Positions 1 to 8,373 of a stretch of 38,876 bases of DNA are shown here, piece by piece. The notes under the pieces are model-generated. The model was not told the DNA's origin. It did no database searches and was given only the letters and a program-made list of their open reading frames with translations. Source of the stretch: Paenibacillus validus NBRC 15382 (GTDB taxonomy: Bacteria; Bacillota; Bacilli; Paenibacillales; NBRC-103111). The number at the start of each line of letters is the position of its first letter. Within the stretch, counting starts at the first letter, position 1. The position numbers and the translations under genes were made by a program. The stretch lies in the NCBI RefSeq assembly GCF_004000985.1, contig NZ_BIMH01000045.1:1-38876 (forward strand), read 5' to 3'.

Positions 1-370
1 GAAAACAGTAGGGGTAACTCCTTAGATAAGGAATAAGCTAAGTACAATTCAATTGATGTATCAAGCAACAAATTTGCTCAAATATTAAGCCATCAAAATC
101 ACTTTTTTATGAGTATTTCAAAACTTAACTTCTGAAATAACCCTACCCAGTACCGAATGAATAAAACCACTGGTATTGGCGAGAGTTTAACCTTGTTAGA
201 TTTGTGTAATTTTTTGTTGATTTCAGTGTACGTACTAACTTGGTGGAAGCCCAGAAAAATAAAACTGGCCAATAATAAGAAAAAGTATTAATATAGTTAA
301 ATATTGATTCTAATTTAAATATGCAAATCAATAGATTTAAGTGTCACTTTTGGATTGGGGGAAGAAAAGA
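1..370. other. AT-rich non-coding stretch upstream of the methyltransferase
   Basis: I see no convincing gene here. The only longer open frame (minus strand, 143-331) has no ribosome binding site and no recognisable domain. The stretch is strongly AT-rich and presumably carries the promoter of the methyltransferase gene, but I could not find a -35/-10 pair good enough to report. Confidence 0.5.
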
Positions 371-1240
371 ATGATTCAAGTTACATCTCCATTAAGATAC
401 CCAGGCTCTAAGCAGAGAGTTATGAAATTAATACGACCATATTGGGATAAGGTCAAGCATAATACATATGAGTACCGTGAGCCATTCCTAGGTGGCGCTT
501 CTATTTTTCTAAATCTAACAACTCAAGGGAAAAAAGTATGGTTAAACGATAAGGATAGTAATATTGCAACATTATTTTCAGTCATAAGAGACCAACCAGA
601 TGAACTGTGCAGCATGATTGAAGATGTTCAACCCACAATAGAATTGTGGGAGAAAATAAGATTCTCTAGTCCTGAAGATGATATTGAAATAGCTTTTAGA
701 ACACTGTTTTTAAATCGAACCAACTATTCAGGGATACTTAGTGCAGCTCCAATCGGTGGATTTCGGCAAGAGTCTGAGTATCCGATTCATTGCAGATGGA
801 ACGGACAAGAATTAATAAAAAGGATAAAACTTTGTTCTACCGAGTTAAAAGATGTAAGAATAACTTCAGACGACTTTATGTTTCCGATAGTTGCACCGTC
901 AAGGGGAAATGTCTTTCTAATGATTGACCCACCGTACTATATAAAAGGTAATCAATTGTATGACGAAGGAATGACTATTGAAGATCATATTCGATTAAGA
1001 GATCTACTTGCAACTACAAAACATAGGTTTTTGTTAACATATGACAATTGTCCTGAAATTAGAAATCTCTACGGCAATATGCCGGGAGTGCATTTTTTCA
1101 ATACTGGTTGGGCCTACTCCGCAGGAACTGTTCAAAGTAAAGAAAAACGAAAACAAGGGAAGGAATTATTTATTACGAATATTGAAGAGATCTCCGAATC
1201 CCTTGATGGTATGCAATTCGAACAAGTTACTCTATCATAA
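371..1240 (+). CDS. Dam-type (D12 class) adenine-N6 DNA methyltransferase
   Basis: This is predicted to transfer a methyl group from S-adenosylmethionine to adenine N6 in a short DNA target. Near the N-terminus it has the family opening PLRYPGSK (residues 7-14), followed by REPFLGGASIF, which fits the SAM-binding PFxGG motif. The catalytic motif IV DPPYY is at about residues 186-190. The length of 289 aa is usual for the family. The frame is open from a GTG at 341, but the ATG at 371 has a purine-rich ribosome binding site (GGGGGAAGAAAAG) just upstream and leaves the PLRYPGSK motif near the N-terminus, so I chose it. The gene converges on an HNH nuclease gene and shares a small intergenic terminator with it. 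It may be the modification half of a restriction-modification pair or a solitary methylase of the island; the target sequence cannot be read from the protein. Confidence 0.9.
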   Translation: MIQVTSPLRYPGSKQRVMKLIRPYWDKVKHNTYEYREPFLGGASIFLNLTTQGKKVWLNDKDSNIATLFSVIRDQPDELCSMIEDVQPTIELWEKIRFSSPEDDIEIAFRTLFLNRTNYSGILSAAPIGGFRQESEYPIHCRWNGQELIKRIKLCSTELKDVRITSDDFMFPIVAPSRGNVFLMIDPPYYIKGNQLYDEGMTIEDHIRLRDLLATTKHRFLLTYDNCPEIRNLYGNMPGVHFFNTGWAYSAGTVQSKEKRKQGKELFITNIEEISESLDGMQFEQVTLS

Positions 1241-1253
1241 ATTAAATATTGTT

Positions 1254-1286
1254 GAGCCTCTAGATTTAATCTAAAGGCTCATTTTT
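1254..1286 (+). terminator. Intrinsic terminator after the methyltransferase
   Basis: An 11-base left arm starting GAGCCTCTAGA and a right arm TCTAAAGGCTC form a hairpin with one mismatch around a TTTAA loop, followed by ATTTTT. It lies 14 bases past the methyltransferase stop and before the 3' end of the convergent HNH gene, so it can end the methyltransferase transcript. Confidence 0.75.
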
Positions 1287-1304
1287 AATTAATACATGAA
1301 GAAT

Positions 1305-2330
1305 TCACTTTTTGTTTGCTTGCAACAATTCACAAAAAAGCTCATGGTGGTATGCAATAAATTTTAAATCTATTTTATGAAGGCTTAGTTTCAAAGTTTT
1401 CTTTATGTACTGGTTGTTGCTTTCAATGTGCTCTATTAATAAAGTCTCCGGATTGATAGATATGGATTTTCCATCAAACTCGGCATGGTGATTGGGACAG
1501 AGAACGATAAGATTGGATTCAATGTCAGGTCCGAAGTGTGGTCTACCTAAAGGTTTTAAATGATGTGCCTCGGAATAATAGCGATCTACGCCTATGATAA
1601 TTGCCGATCCGCAGATTTGACAATGATTATTATACTTCTGTTTTAACTTTTGGGACATAGGAGTGTCCCTGATTCTTCTCACGACAGAGGAGACTAACGT
1701 TTGAGGCGGCTCCTCTTCTTCTGTTGATAATCCTACCGGAGCTAATTGCACGACATCTCTAAGATATATTTCCAAAGTTTTTTCCATTTGTTTAGTGTTA
1801 TCGAAATTCTCTTCGAGTAATTCCAAATCGCATATTTCAAGATAAATCAAGTTGTCAAACATTTCAAATTTTGATAGTTTGAAAACAAAGACAATTTTTG
1901 TTTCTATCACTAAGATTCCTTGTACGGTACTTGCTATTGTTTCTGGTATACTATTATCAACAGGGTACAAAGTCCCTAATGTGATTGCTTCCTTATTTTG
2001 TATTTGATTAGCAATATCTTCATTTGCATAAAAAACAATTTTGTTTATTGTCGAACGTGAATTTAATAATTCATTTGCTAACTGAAAACCTTGAGGAGTT
2101 AGGGACCATTCACCTAGTTCATAGCCTGTAATCAACTGTTTATCTTTTAATGAATGGTGAGCCTTTCTTATTAGATTCATCCATCTGGGTGACTTATTTC
2201 CCTCATTTAAAACATCGTTGAATCTAAGATCGATAGTTCGCTTATACTCGTCAGTTATCATATTTAGGTTTGATGTCCCGTTGCTTTTAATCATACTATT
2301 TAGAACGAATTTTTCTTGGAAATCAAGCAT
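1305..2330 (-). CDS. HNH endonuclease with winged-helix-like N-terminal part
   Basis: This is a 341-residue predicted DNA endonuclease. The C-terminal half carries a full HNH/beta-beta-alpha-metal motif: CQIC at about 237-240, EAHHLKPLG with the general-base histidines at 256-257, the asparagine of ESNL at 273, and CPNHH at 278-282. The two CxxC-type pairs suggest a structural zinc. The N-terminal 90 residues (SLKDKQLITG...EWSLTPQG) resemble the winged-helix fold that precedes Mrr- and HNH-type restriction nucleases. The ATG is preceded by AGGGAGGA at good spacing. It faces the methyltransferase tail to tail and is divergent from the HerA-like operon, with only 68 bases between start codons. 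It could be the restriction partner of the methyltransferase or a modification-dependent nuclease; the sequence does not decide between these. Confidence 0.85.
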   Translation of the reverse strand: MLDFQEKFVLNSMIKSNGTSNLNMITDEYKRTIDLRFNDVLNEGNKSPRWMNLIRKAHHSLKDKQLITGYELGEWSLTPQGFQLANELLNSRSTINKIVFYANEDIANQIQNKEAITLGTLYPVDNSIPETIASTVQGILVIETKIVFVFKLSKFEMFDNLIYLEICDLELLEENFDNTKQMEKTLEIYLRDVVQLAPVGLSTEEEEPPQTLVSSVVRRIRDTPMSQKLKQKYNNHCQICGSAIIIGVDRYYSEAHHLKPLGRPHFGPDIESNLIVLCPNHHAEFDGKSISINPETLLIEHIESNNQYIKKTLKLSLHKIDLKFIAYHHELFCELLQANKK

Positions 2331-2398
2331 AGATTAGTTCCTCCCTAACGATATTTTAATTTTTTGTATTTTATTTTGTAAATGGCGGAGGTAAGGAA
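2331..2398. promoter_or_regulatory. Divergent intergenic region between HNH and HerA-like genes
   Basis: These 68 very AT-rich bases must hold the promoters of both the leftward HNH gene and the rightward HerA-SMC operon. Each gene has a strong ribosome binding site at its edge (AGGGAGGA leftward, GGAGGTAAGGA rightward). Individual promoter boxes are not clear enough to call. The short spacing suggests coordinated control, possibly by the HTH of the HerA-like protein; that is inference. Confidence 0.45.
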
Positions 2399-3739
2399 AT
2401 GTCGTTAAATGATCGAGAAGTTAGATTGGTTAAAAACATGCTTTCCGAAGGAAGAAAAATCCATGAGATTGCCAAAACACTTAATGTAAGTCCCGTTCAA
2501 GTGGCTTTAATCTCCTCTCAGAGAGATGTAATTAAGGTCGACCGCCCAATTTCATCCACTGAAAAATCTATTAGTATCGCAGAAGATGATGATACAACAA
2601 CTAAACCAGAAAGCAAACAACAGAGGGTGGAAAATAGAAAGAATATTCACGGAGATATACTGATCGGTAAAACAAATGAAGGGGAACAAGTTATTTGGAA
2701 TCCTTTAACTGCCCCCAACCCCCATCTTATGGTAGTAGGTGAAAGTGGTTTTGGAAAGACCTATGGCATAACGGGTCTTATATGTGAACTTTCACGCATA
2801 GGTTTACCAACAATTATCATTGACTACTCCCGGAGTTATGAAGAGAAGAACTTTCCAAACAAATTCAGAGGCAATTTCCAAGAAGTTAATATTGGCAAAT
2901 TCGGTGTATCATTGAATCCCCTAGAAATTAGGGAGAGTGATGTCAGAGGTCCTTTGAGTGTAGCTGTTAGAATATCTGGGACATTTAATAGAATTTACAA
3001 TATTGGAGTCCATCAGGAAGCACTTCTTCGAGAGGTAATAGTTGAAATTTATGAAAAGAGGGGAATTTATGAACAAAGTCCAGAAACTTGGACAAAGGAT
3101 GCTCCTCATTTGTCTCATTTAGCCGCTGAGCTTCAAGCCATATCGGAAGATGAAGAAGACCAAAGGCAAAAAAGAGCCGAGCTAACATTCTCGCACATTT
3201 CGAATTTTTTTGCTTTTAATTCATTTAACCCGAATGGTGCTAAATTCAGTTGGCTCAACGGAATTAATTCCAATAAAATTACTGTTCTACAACTCAATGG
3301 GCTTGATGGTAAACCTCAAAAAGTGGTAACGGAATTTCTCTTGTGGGATATTTATTCTTACTTTGTTTCGCGAGGACCTAACAAACTTAGTTGTTTTCTT
3401 GTTTTAGATGAGGCACATAACCTGTCTTTTAAATCTGATACTCCTGTAGATAAAATAGTTAGAGAGGCTCGTAAGTTTGGCTTGGCCGCAATATTGGCCT
3501 CTCAACAACCTGAGGACTTTAGTGGTCCAGTTTTTACTTGTACTGGAACAAAGATTTGCTTTCAAGTTGCCGAGCAGAAAGGGAAGTTTATACAAAAGAT
3601 TGCTTCAAAATGTAGTAGTAAACCGAACGAAATTAAAGATATTTTATCAACGATACCGAAAGCTCATGTATTTGTTTTATCAGAAAACAAAGGGAAAGTC
3701 TGCAAATTTGATTCGCATGAAAACAGGGGATTAGCTTAA
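2399..3739 (+). CDS. HerA/FtsK-superfamily ATPase with N-terminal HTH
   Basis: This 446-residue protein is a predicted hexameric DNA- or protein-pumping ATPase. Residues 1-45 look like a helix-turn-helix (GRKIHEIAKTLNVSPVQVAL). The ATPase core follows: NPHLMVVGESGFGKT, with Walker A at 114-121, Walker B FLVLDEAH at 333-340, and a following ASQQPEDF segment at about 367-374 typical of HerA/VirB4/TraG enzymes. Fusing an HTH to a HerA core is unusual. The start has a strong GGAGGTAAGGA site. It is the first gene of a three-gene operon; the SMC-like gene starts 13 bases after its stop. HerA enzymes usually pair with NurA, SIR2 or other nucleases; here the partner is an SMC-like protein and an unknown protein. 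Family assignment is firm at the superfamily level only. Confidence 0.8.
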   Translation: MSLNDREVRLVKNMLSEGRKIHEIAKTLNVSPVQVALISSQRDVIKVDRPISSTEKSISIAEDDDTTTKPESKQQRVENRKNIHGDILIGKTNEGEQVIWNPLTAPNPHLMVVGESGFGKTYGITGLICELSRIGLPTIIIDYSRSYEEKNFPNKFRGNFQEVNIGKFGVSLNPLEIRESDVRGPLSVAVRISGTFNRIYNIGVHQEALLREVIVEIYEKRGIYEQSPETWTKDAPHLSHLAAELQAISEDEEDQRQKRAELTFSHISNFFAFNSFNPNGAKFSWLNGINSNKITVLQLNGLDGKPQKVVTEFLLWDIYSYFVSRGPNKLSCFLVLDEAHNLSFKSDTPVDKIVREARKFGLAAILASQQPEDFSGPVFTCTGTKICFQVAEQKGKFIQKIASKCSSKPNEIKDILSTIPKAHVFVLSENKGKVCKFDSHENRGLA

Positions 3740-3752
3740 GGGGGCGGCAAGT

Positions 3753-6095
3753 TTGAATTACCCAGTTGTTTATAATCAATATTTAAAAATGGTTTCAGAT
3801 ATTCTGGAGAGGTTTTCTTCTAATAAAGAAGACAGCGAAAAGATATTGGGACATTTGAAAGAAATGTCAGAGAGTAAATCAACTGCAATATTAGGTGGGG
3901 AAACCTTTATATCCCTTGATGTAGCAAAGGATGATTATCCTATTCATTGGGAAAATAAGGGGAAAATATTTGAAATTGTTGGAACCAACATGAGAAATAA
4001 GACTACAACGTTAATATATATCTCTACTCTTTTGGGTTTTGACTGGGCGGCAGCGGAGCCATACATTGAGGATAAAAAGTTAATTAAACAATCGAAAGTG
4101 ATTATGAAAGAAATATCTAGCGGTGTATCGGCAACATTGGTTATTGACAACAGTAACTATAGATTTGAAGTTATAGTGAAGGATTCTATTGCCAACGTTG
4201 TAAGGTGGGATAAACTTAACCAAGGTCATCTTCCTTTACAAGATATAAGTTTATCTAGCGAATTAGATTGGAAAGAATATAGAGGAAAACTAGAGAACTT
4301 TTTTGATGTTCAGGTTGTAGGAGTAGGTAGAAATTTTGTTACCCAAGTAGGACACGAGGAAGCAAGCAATTTAGCTTTATTCTGTGAGGAAGCTAATAAG
4401 TATATTACACATTACACTCAGCTTCTCAATTCAAAGAAACCAAAAATTAGTCCCAAATTGCTACTAAGTCAGATAAATGACTTGAAACAAAAAATTATTG
4501 AAGTTACGAATGAAAGCAAACAACTTAATGATTTATTAAACATTACTAAAGTAAATCATTCTCAATTAGAAAAGGAACATGAAAAGATTGTTAGCATCTT
4601 AGCAAAAGATGAAGTACAGACATTTTTAAAGCTTGCGTTAGAAAAAACTAATATTGAACAGATTTTTGAAAAAATAAGGGTTAAACGATTAGAATTACAA
4701 CAACTAGAAGAACAACAGAAAGATTATGAAGACATAATTATTAAGCAAACAAAGGATTTTGATATACTTCACACAGAAATTGCTATATTGAAGGACTCCA
4801 TTGAATCAATAAAATCAAATTTAATTGTGCCTGAGAGTATAATAAAGGATTTTATCAGTGCTTTGGATAACAACGATATTACAAGGATTCGATTATTAGG
4901 TGATCTATTGTGGGTCGATGATAAAACTTACGAAGCTCACCGTGCCCTTGCAAACTATAGTTTTTCGGGAATAAGTTTGAAAACGAAGCTGTTGGGAATA
5001 GAGGTCTTCTCCGAAAAAATCCATAATCTTTCAGAGCTAAAACACAAGATGGAGCAGTCTGAAACAACGACACAGGAACTTTCAAAATTAACAGGAAATT
5101 TTGAAAGGCTCTTTGCCCAACTAAATAAATTAAAATTCAATACGACAGAAGAATACTTTTCCGATATAAATGGCATGAATGGACTTTCCAATATAGTTGA
5201 AGAATTACAGGAGCAAATTAGGACCACTAAATTAGAGATAGATCAATTGGAAAGGGCGTACAAGGATAAGAGTGGTCAATACGGTGAAATTGATGTCATG
5301 CGAAAAAAATATGATGCTGCTTACGTACTAGTTAGTGACGAAGATTTGGCTTACCTAGAAGAAGTTTGTGGAAACTATAATCTTACACTAGATTTTTCGT
5401 TACAAATCGAACTGGAAAAAATTATTAGCAGCAAACATTCATTAATGAAGGAAACGAGTTTAAAAATAGCGGATTTGAGGCGAGCAATTGAACAGCTAAG
5501 ACATAGAAGGAAAAAATTGGAGCAAGAATACAATGCAATGGAAGTTGGGGGCGATATTGAAGTTAGAACAGTCCCTCTCATGAAGACAAAAGATCTTTTA
5601 GGAAATATATCTGAGTACTTTACTCATAAGAGAAGATATTTCGAAAGTAACGATGCAAATATTCTTACAAAGTTAGAGAAAGAAATTACTAGCAATGAGC
5701 AGAATTTAGGTAATGATTTTGAAATGGTAATAAAATTAATTAATGAAAGAATTAAGGATAGATGTCCTTTCGCATTCGTTAACACTGATACTGGGATAGA
5801 GAAACGAGAAGTACTAGGTTATGACTTCTTAAACAGTGACTTTTTTGTGGAGGGTTTACCAGAGACGTCAAAATTTCATGGTGGAATAACCTCTTCAATG
5901 ACAGTATACGGGCTTGCTACTAAACGAACAGGTGCTGAATTAGGTTCTATTTTGTTAGTTGATGAATGGGGAGATGTAGGTGTCTATAAAGATTACGTTT
6001 ATCAAGCATTATGCGGAATTGACTATTTGACCACAGCAATATTTGTTGACGTTGACGAAAATAAAAAGATTGCAGAACTCAAAGCGAGGAGATAA
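3753..6095 (+). CDS. SMC/Rad50-like coiled-coil ATPase with altered P-loop
   Basis: This 780-residue protein has the layout of an SMC/RecN/Rad50 ATPase: an N-terminal nucleotide-binding half, long Glu/Lys/Leu-rich coiled coils (about 230-360 and 430-620), and a C-terminal half. The Walker A region reads GTNMRNKTT at 77-85: the lysine and threonine remain, but the usual inner glycines are replaced. Near the C-terminus FHGGITSS (about 708-715) sits where the ABC signature would be, followed by ILLVDEWGD with the Walker B Asp737-Glu738. It starts at TTG with GGGGGCGG upstream. It is the middle gene of the operon, followed 3 bases later by an unknown gene. It may be a defence ATPase comparable in role to Lamassu or Wadjet SMC proteins; that comparison is by architecture only. 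Confidence 0.75.
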   Translation: MNYPVVYNQYLKMVSDILERFSSNKEDSEKILGHLKEMSESKSTAILGGETFISLDVAKDDYPIHWENKGKIFEIVGTNMRNKTTTLIYISTLLGFDWAAAEPYIEDKKLIKQSKVIMKEISSGVSATLVIDNSNYRFEVIVKDSIANVVRWDKLNQGHLPLQDISLSSELDWKEYRGKLENFFDVQVVGVGRNFVTQVGHEEASNLALFCEEANKYITHYTQLLNSKKPKISPKLLLSQINDLKQKIIEVTNESKQLNDLLNITKVNHSQLEKEHEKIVSILAKDEVQTFLKLALEKTNIEQIFEKIRVKRLELQQLEEQQKDYEDIIIKQTKDFDILHTEIAILKDSIESIKSNLIVPESIIKDFISALDNNDITRIRLLGDLLWVDDKTYEAHRALANYSFSGISLKTKLLGIEVFSEKIHNLSELKHKMEQSETTTQELSKLTGNFERLFAQLNKLKFNTTEEYFSDINGMNGLSNIVEELQEQIRTTKLEIDQLERAYKDKSGQYGEIDVMRKKYDAAYVLVSDEDLAYLEEVCGNYNLTLDFSLQIELEKIISSKHSLMKETSLKIADLRRAIEQLRHRRKKLEQEYNAMEVGGDIEVRTVPLMKTKDLLGNISEYFTHKRRYFESNDANILTKLEKEITSNEQNLGNDFEMVIKLINERIKDRCPFAFVNTDTGIEKREVLGYDFLNSDFFVEGLPETSKFHGGITSSMTVYGLATKRTGAELGSILLVDEWGDVGVYKDYVYQALCGIDYLTTAIFVDVDENKKIAELKARR

Positions 6096-6098
6096 ACT

Positions 6099-7106
6099 TT
6101 GAAAGTTGAAATTGCAAAATTATTAGGTTTATTGAATGAAGTATCTCTCAGTAGTAAATCATACGTTAATTCCAGGAAAAATTCAGATAGTGGTGAGTAT
6201 TTTAAACAGTTGTGGACAGCACGGTCAGTAAGTAAATCAAAAGCTAAGGAAGAGCTATTAAATCAGAACATGGATTTATTTGTTGAAAATAAAGAATTAG
6301 TACAGTTTTTATTAGAAAATAAGGTTATTGTGAGTTTAGAACTGGATGAAAATGACAGCAAAGAAAATCTCTTGTTTCTCTTACCGACTGGGTTAGAGTT
6401 AATTAGTTTACTAACTGACTATTATGAGGATTATATCAGTTATACTGAACTTGAGGATAAAATACAGTTAGCAAATAACAACTTTTATAATAATTGTATT
6501 TTAGAGACTGTTAATAGGCTTCAGGAGCCTTTACTTGAAACCGAGGCAATGTCAGCAAAATCAACAGTGTTTTGTTGGTTTCTATTATTGACAGGTGCAA
6601 CCTGTAAAGATAGGGCTTTTATTATTCAAAAGCAAGATAAAGACGGTGAATTTGAGTATCAAGAAGAAATAGTAAGGTATTTAAATGAAGTCTCGAAGTT
6701 TATTTTCCCTAACTCATTCAAAAATAAAACTGGGAAAATATTTAAAGAAGGGGATTTAAGTAACTTCATAAGAAGAAACAAGGAAATAAAAACATCATAT
6801 GGTGAGTACTTTAAAATCGAAGATGAAGCTTTCTATTTTGATATTCATTCTCCAGATAATGAGAATTATTTAGCCGCTTTGAGTAAGGTCGTATCCATTA
6901 CTCTAAAAAGAATTAATCACTTTAGTGTACCGGACGATGAGATGCCAACGACTATTGTTAAATCAATCGATGAGTATTATTTAAATAATCCTATTAAACA
7001 AGCCCATTTAAAATCCCTCTTTGCCGGTAGACCTGAATATTCCTACTTTCAGGAATTACAGTACGTTGTAAAGGATGAACTTGATAACATCTTTAGTGTC
7101 AACTAA
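6099..7106 (+). CDS. Unknown protein, third gene of HerA-SMC operon
   Basis: I do not recognise this 335-residue protein. It is acidic and rich in Asn, Lys and Leu, like its two upstream neighbours. It has no signal peptide, no clear membrane segment and no obvious nuclease or protease motif. It starts at TTG with AGGAGA at good spacing, 3 bases after the SMC-like stop, so it is almost certainly translated from the same mRNA. By position it could be a kleisin-like or adaptor subunit of the SMC-like ATPase, or the effector of a defence system. Structure prediction is the most useful next evidence. The codon and base composition match the other two genes, suggesting the trio moved as a unit. 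Confidence 0.75.
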   Translation: MKVEIAKLLGLLNEVSLSSKSYVNSRKNSDSGEYFKQLWTARSVSKSKAKEELLNQNMDLFVENKELVQFLLENKVIVSLELDENDSKENLLFLLPTGLELISLLTDYYEDYISYTELEDKIQLANNNFYNNCILETVNRLQEPLLETEAMSAKSTVFCWFLLLTGATCKDRAFIIQKQDKDGEFEYQEEIVRYLNEVSKFIFPNSFKNKTGKIFKEGDLSNFIRRNKEIKTSYGEYFKIEDEAFYFDIHSPDNENYLAALSKVVSITLKRINHFSVPDDEMPTTIVKSIDEYYLNNPIKQAHLKSLFAGRPEYSYFQELQYVVKDELDNIFSVN

Positions 7107-7436
7107 AAGGCTCTCGGGGGTCAGTCGTTGTCTTTTTAAGCAAGCGAATACTGCCACATCAGTTCTGTCCATTTTACGCAAACCACACATGTGGAGTGCG
7201 TAATAGGAATTCAACGAATCGATACGTAGAAATCCTTTATTTTCAACACTTTGCGCGATTTATGACTTTCACGGCGGACGGCGCGGATTTCAAAAATAAG
7301 GTACTTAAAGACAAAATTGGAGTTTCCGTCGTTTTGGACATGGATTTGGACGTCGTGTGTGTAGACATGTTGAATTCGATAGAATAAGCCCGCCAGAAAT
7401 TTGAAAATGAAGCCACTGTGATATAGAAATATTCAA
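7107..7436. other. Junction region between AT-rich island and ICE core
   Basis: These roughly 330 bases separate the AT-rich island from the GC-richer element core. An open frame at 7196-7387 exists but has no properly spaced ribosome binding site; its second half (from the ATG at 7261, MTFTADGADF) might be a gene remnant. I see no transposase, att repeat or tRNA fragment. It is a plausible insertion point for the cargo genes. Confidence 0.4.
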
Positions 7437-7467
7437 GAGAACGCCATTATTGCGGTGTTCTCTTTTT
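7437..7467 (+). terminator. Intrinsic terminator upstream of parA
   Basis: A 9-pair stem (GAGAACGCC with GGTGTTCTC, one G-U pair), 8-base loop and TTTTT tail. It would stop transcription coming from the AT-rich island before it reaches parA. Confidence 0.75.
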
Positions 7468-7483
7468 ATAATAGATACTATTC

Positions 7484-7524
7484 AAAAAGCCGGTTGCACT
7501 GTTATTCAGCGCAATCGGCTTTTT
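7484..7524 (+). terminator. Second intrinsic terminator directly before parA
   Basis: AAAAAGCCGGTTGC and GCAATCGGCTTTTT pair over about 14 bases with one G-U pair around an 11-base loop. The run of A on one side and T on the other makes it potentially bidirectional. It ends about 10 bases before the parA ribosome binding site, so it may also act as an attenuator for parA-parB. Confidence 0.7.
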
Positions 7525-7545
7525 GCGTGAAAGGAGAAATGCTGG

Positions 7546-8373
7546 ATGACGAAGGTAATCGCCCTCGCCAATCAGAAAGGCGGCGTGGGCAAAACGACAA
7601 CGGCAGTTAATCTGGGAATCGGTTTGGCTGCCGATGGGAAAAAGGTTTTGCTGGTCGATGCGGACGCGCAAGGTAACCTGACGGACTCGTTAGGGTTCCA
7701 TGAACCGGATAGTCTGTCGGTATCGTTAGCCACGTTGCTGGTCAAAACGATGCTGGAGGAATCCTATGAAACACAGGAAGGAATTTTGCATCACAGTGAA
7801 GGTGTTGACCTGATGCCGGGCAATATCGAACTGTCCGCTGTCGAGGTATCGCTTGTCAATACGATGAGCAGAGAAACGATCTTGCGTTCGTACATCGATT
7901 CGGTTAAAGCTGACTACGATTACGTTCTGATCGATTGTATGCCAAGTTTGGGTATGTTGACCATCAATGCGCTGGCGGCAGCGGACAGCGTCATTATCCC
8001 CGTTCAGGCGCATTATTTGCCGGCCAAGGGAATGACGCAACTGTTGCAGACGATTGCCCGCGTACGCAGGCAGATCAATCCGAAGTTGGTTTTGGACGGT
8101 GTGCTGCTCACGATGGTGGACAGTCGCACGAATTTCGCTAAAGATATTGCGCTCGTTCTTCGGCGCGATTACGGGGACAAGCTGCGCGTGTTCAACACTG
8201 AAATCCCTTTATCCATTCGCGCGGCGGAAACGAGCGCCAAGGGAAAAAGCATTTATGCCCATGACCCGGATGGGAAAGCTGCGGAGGCGTATGCCGCATT
8301 TACGAAGGAGGTGCAAGGCATTGGCAACGAGAGACGACAGGCTCGCCAGCATCAAACTGACCACAGTCGCTGA
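7546..8373 (+). CDS. parA: ParA/Soj-family partition ATPase
   Basis: This 275-residue protein is a deviant-Walker ATPase that, with ParB, drives segregation or maintenance of the element. The deviant Walker A KGGVGKTT is at residues 11-18. A Walker A-prime/B segment VLIDCMPSLG and a downstream VIIPVQAHYLPAKGM region match Soj/ParA proteins. The ATG at 7546 follows AAGGAG. The 3' end overlaps the parB start by 53 bases, so the two are translationally coupled. ParA-ParB at the head of a Firmicutes conjugative element is common and usually marks the first operon; here it appears to lead into the pilus genes. The gene looks intact. Confidence 0.93.
   Translation: MTKVIALANQKGGVGKTTTAVNLGIGLAADGKKVLLVDADAQGNLTDSLGFHEPDSLSVSLATLLVKTMLEESYETQEGILHHSEGVDLMPGNIELSAVEVSLVNTMSRETILRSYIDSVKADYDYVLIDCMPSLGMLTINALAAADSVIIPVQAHYLPAKGMTQLLQTIARVRRQINPKLVLDGVLLTMVDSRTNFAKDIALVLRRDYGDKLRVFNTEIPLSIRAAETSAKGKSIYAHDPDGKAAEAYAAFTKEVQGIGNERRQARQHQTDHSR

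Noticed and set aside
143..331. 62-residue minus-strand ORF at the left edge
   Set aside because: No ribosome binding site, no recognisable domain and a composition expected from AT-rich non-coding DNA.
7196..7387. 63-residue ORF between the island and parA
   Set aside because: The GTG start directly abuts the only purine stretch and no family is recognised; perhaps a remnant, but not supportable as a gene.
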